A program made the position numbers and the translations under genes. From an uncultured Odoribacter sp. (lineage in GTDB: Bacteria; Bacteroidota; Bacteroidia; Bacteroidales; Marinifilaceae), in assembly GCA_905204385.1 (NCBI GenBank), contig CAJKZL010000212.1, positions 1 to 6,003 on the forward strand: 6,003 bases of DNA, read 5' to 3'. Positions 5,693 to 6,003 of the stretch are shown here, piece after piece. Under the pieces are notes generated by a model that was not told the origin of the DNA, searched no databases, and saw only the letters and a program-made list of their open reading frames with translations. Every line of letters begins with the position of its first letter. Within the stretch, counting starts at the first letter, position 1.

Positions 5693-6003
5693 TCATAGGG
5701 GAGATCGATTCATCTTCAGTAGCTCTTCCAGGTGGGTGCGGTCATTCCAAAGCCTGGGCACTTTGTGTTGACCTCCCAGTTTCCCTTTTTCTTTCAGCCA
5801 TTCGTTAAACAATCCGGGACGTGCTACATGTATTTTCAGCCGTTCTAAGGATAAAAGCCGTTTGGCTTCATAATCCGAATTCAATTTTTGCAATTCCTGG
5901 TCCAGGATTTCTGCAAAGCCTTCCGGATCGTCGGGCGGAGTGCTGAATTCAATGAGCCACTCGTGGGCTCCTTTTTTTTCTTCCTCCATAAAAATAGGGG
6001 CAG
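5693..6003 (-). CDS. GH3 auxin-responsive-promoter family protein, C-terminal end, 5' end cut by window
   Basis: The GH3 family belongs to the adenylate-forming (firefly-luciferase-like) enzymes; plant members join amino acids to acyl acids such as indole-acetate or jasmonate. The substrate of the Bacteroidetes members is not known to me. About 103 codons are visible, all from the small C-terminal domain. Family-typical blocks are GAHEWLIEF (followed by a PPDDPEGF turn), LNSDYEAKRLLSLERL, and WLKEKGKLGGQHKVPRLWNDRTHLEELL at the end. The Met at 5989 is internal: the frame stays open upstream through APIF to the window edge, and full GH3 proteins are about 500 aa, so roughly 400 residues including the ATP-binding motifs lie outside. 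The stop is TGA at 5693-5695, and the gene converges on glnN. Family assignment is from recognised C-terminal motifs only; whether the enzyme is intact cannot be judged here. Confidence 0.85.
   Translation of the reverse strand, partial: APIFMEEEKKGAHEWLIEFSTPPDDPEGFAEILDQELQKLNSDYEAKRLLSLERLKIHVARPGLFNEWLKEKGKLGGQHKVPRLWNDRTHLEELLKMNRSPL

Noticed and set aside
5693..5989. Complete 98-aa protein starting at the ATG at 5989
   Set aside because: The frame continues open to the window edge with GH3-like residues, so this Met is internal to a larger protein.

Overview
The window looks like ordinary chromosomal backbone from a gut-type member of the Bacteroidales. The evidence is a type III glutamine synthetase, a GH3-family protein of the kind found in Bacteroidetes, a release factor 1 with a GGQ-N motif, start codons preceded by AT-rich leaders rather than Shine-Dalgarno sequences, and TAnnTTTG-type -7 promoter elements. 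The genus cannot be fixed from this sequence alone. I see no mobile element, CRISPR array, rRNA or tRNA, and no clear undescribed system.

Layout from left to right. (1) The 3' half of prfA (release factor 1) is followed after 44 bases by pyrF (orotidine 5'-phosphate decarboxylase); both are on the + strand and probably co-transcribed. (2) Convergent to these is a minus-strand pair: a pyridoxamine/pyridoxal kinase-like gene, then a Cof-type HAD phosphatase gene. The two share a 4-base ATGA stop/start overlap, so they are almost certainly one translationally coupled operon. (3) A 188-base AT-rich divergent intergenic region (3111-3298) holds a candidate -7 element for each direction and a short inverted repeat. 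(4) glnN (glutamine synthetase III, 728 aa) runs on the + strand and fills over a third of the window. (5) The 207-base gap after glnN has no convincing gene but holds two hairpins, one of them a perfect 11-bp stem likely to act as a terminator. (6) The right edge carries the C-terminal end of a GH3 auxin-responsive-promoter-family protein on the minus strand, cut by the window.

The genes are mostly housekeeping: translation termination, pyrimidine synthesis, vitamin B6 salvage and ammonia assimilation. The most suggestive link is the B6 kinase coupled to a HAD phosphatase, which could form a phosphorylation/dephosphorylation pair for pyridoxal phosphate. The least understood protein is the GH3 homologue, whose role in gut Bacteroidetes is not established.
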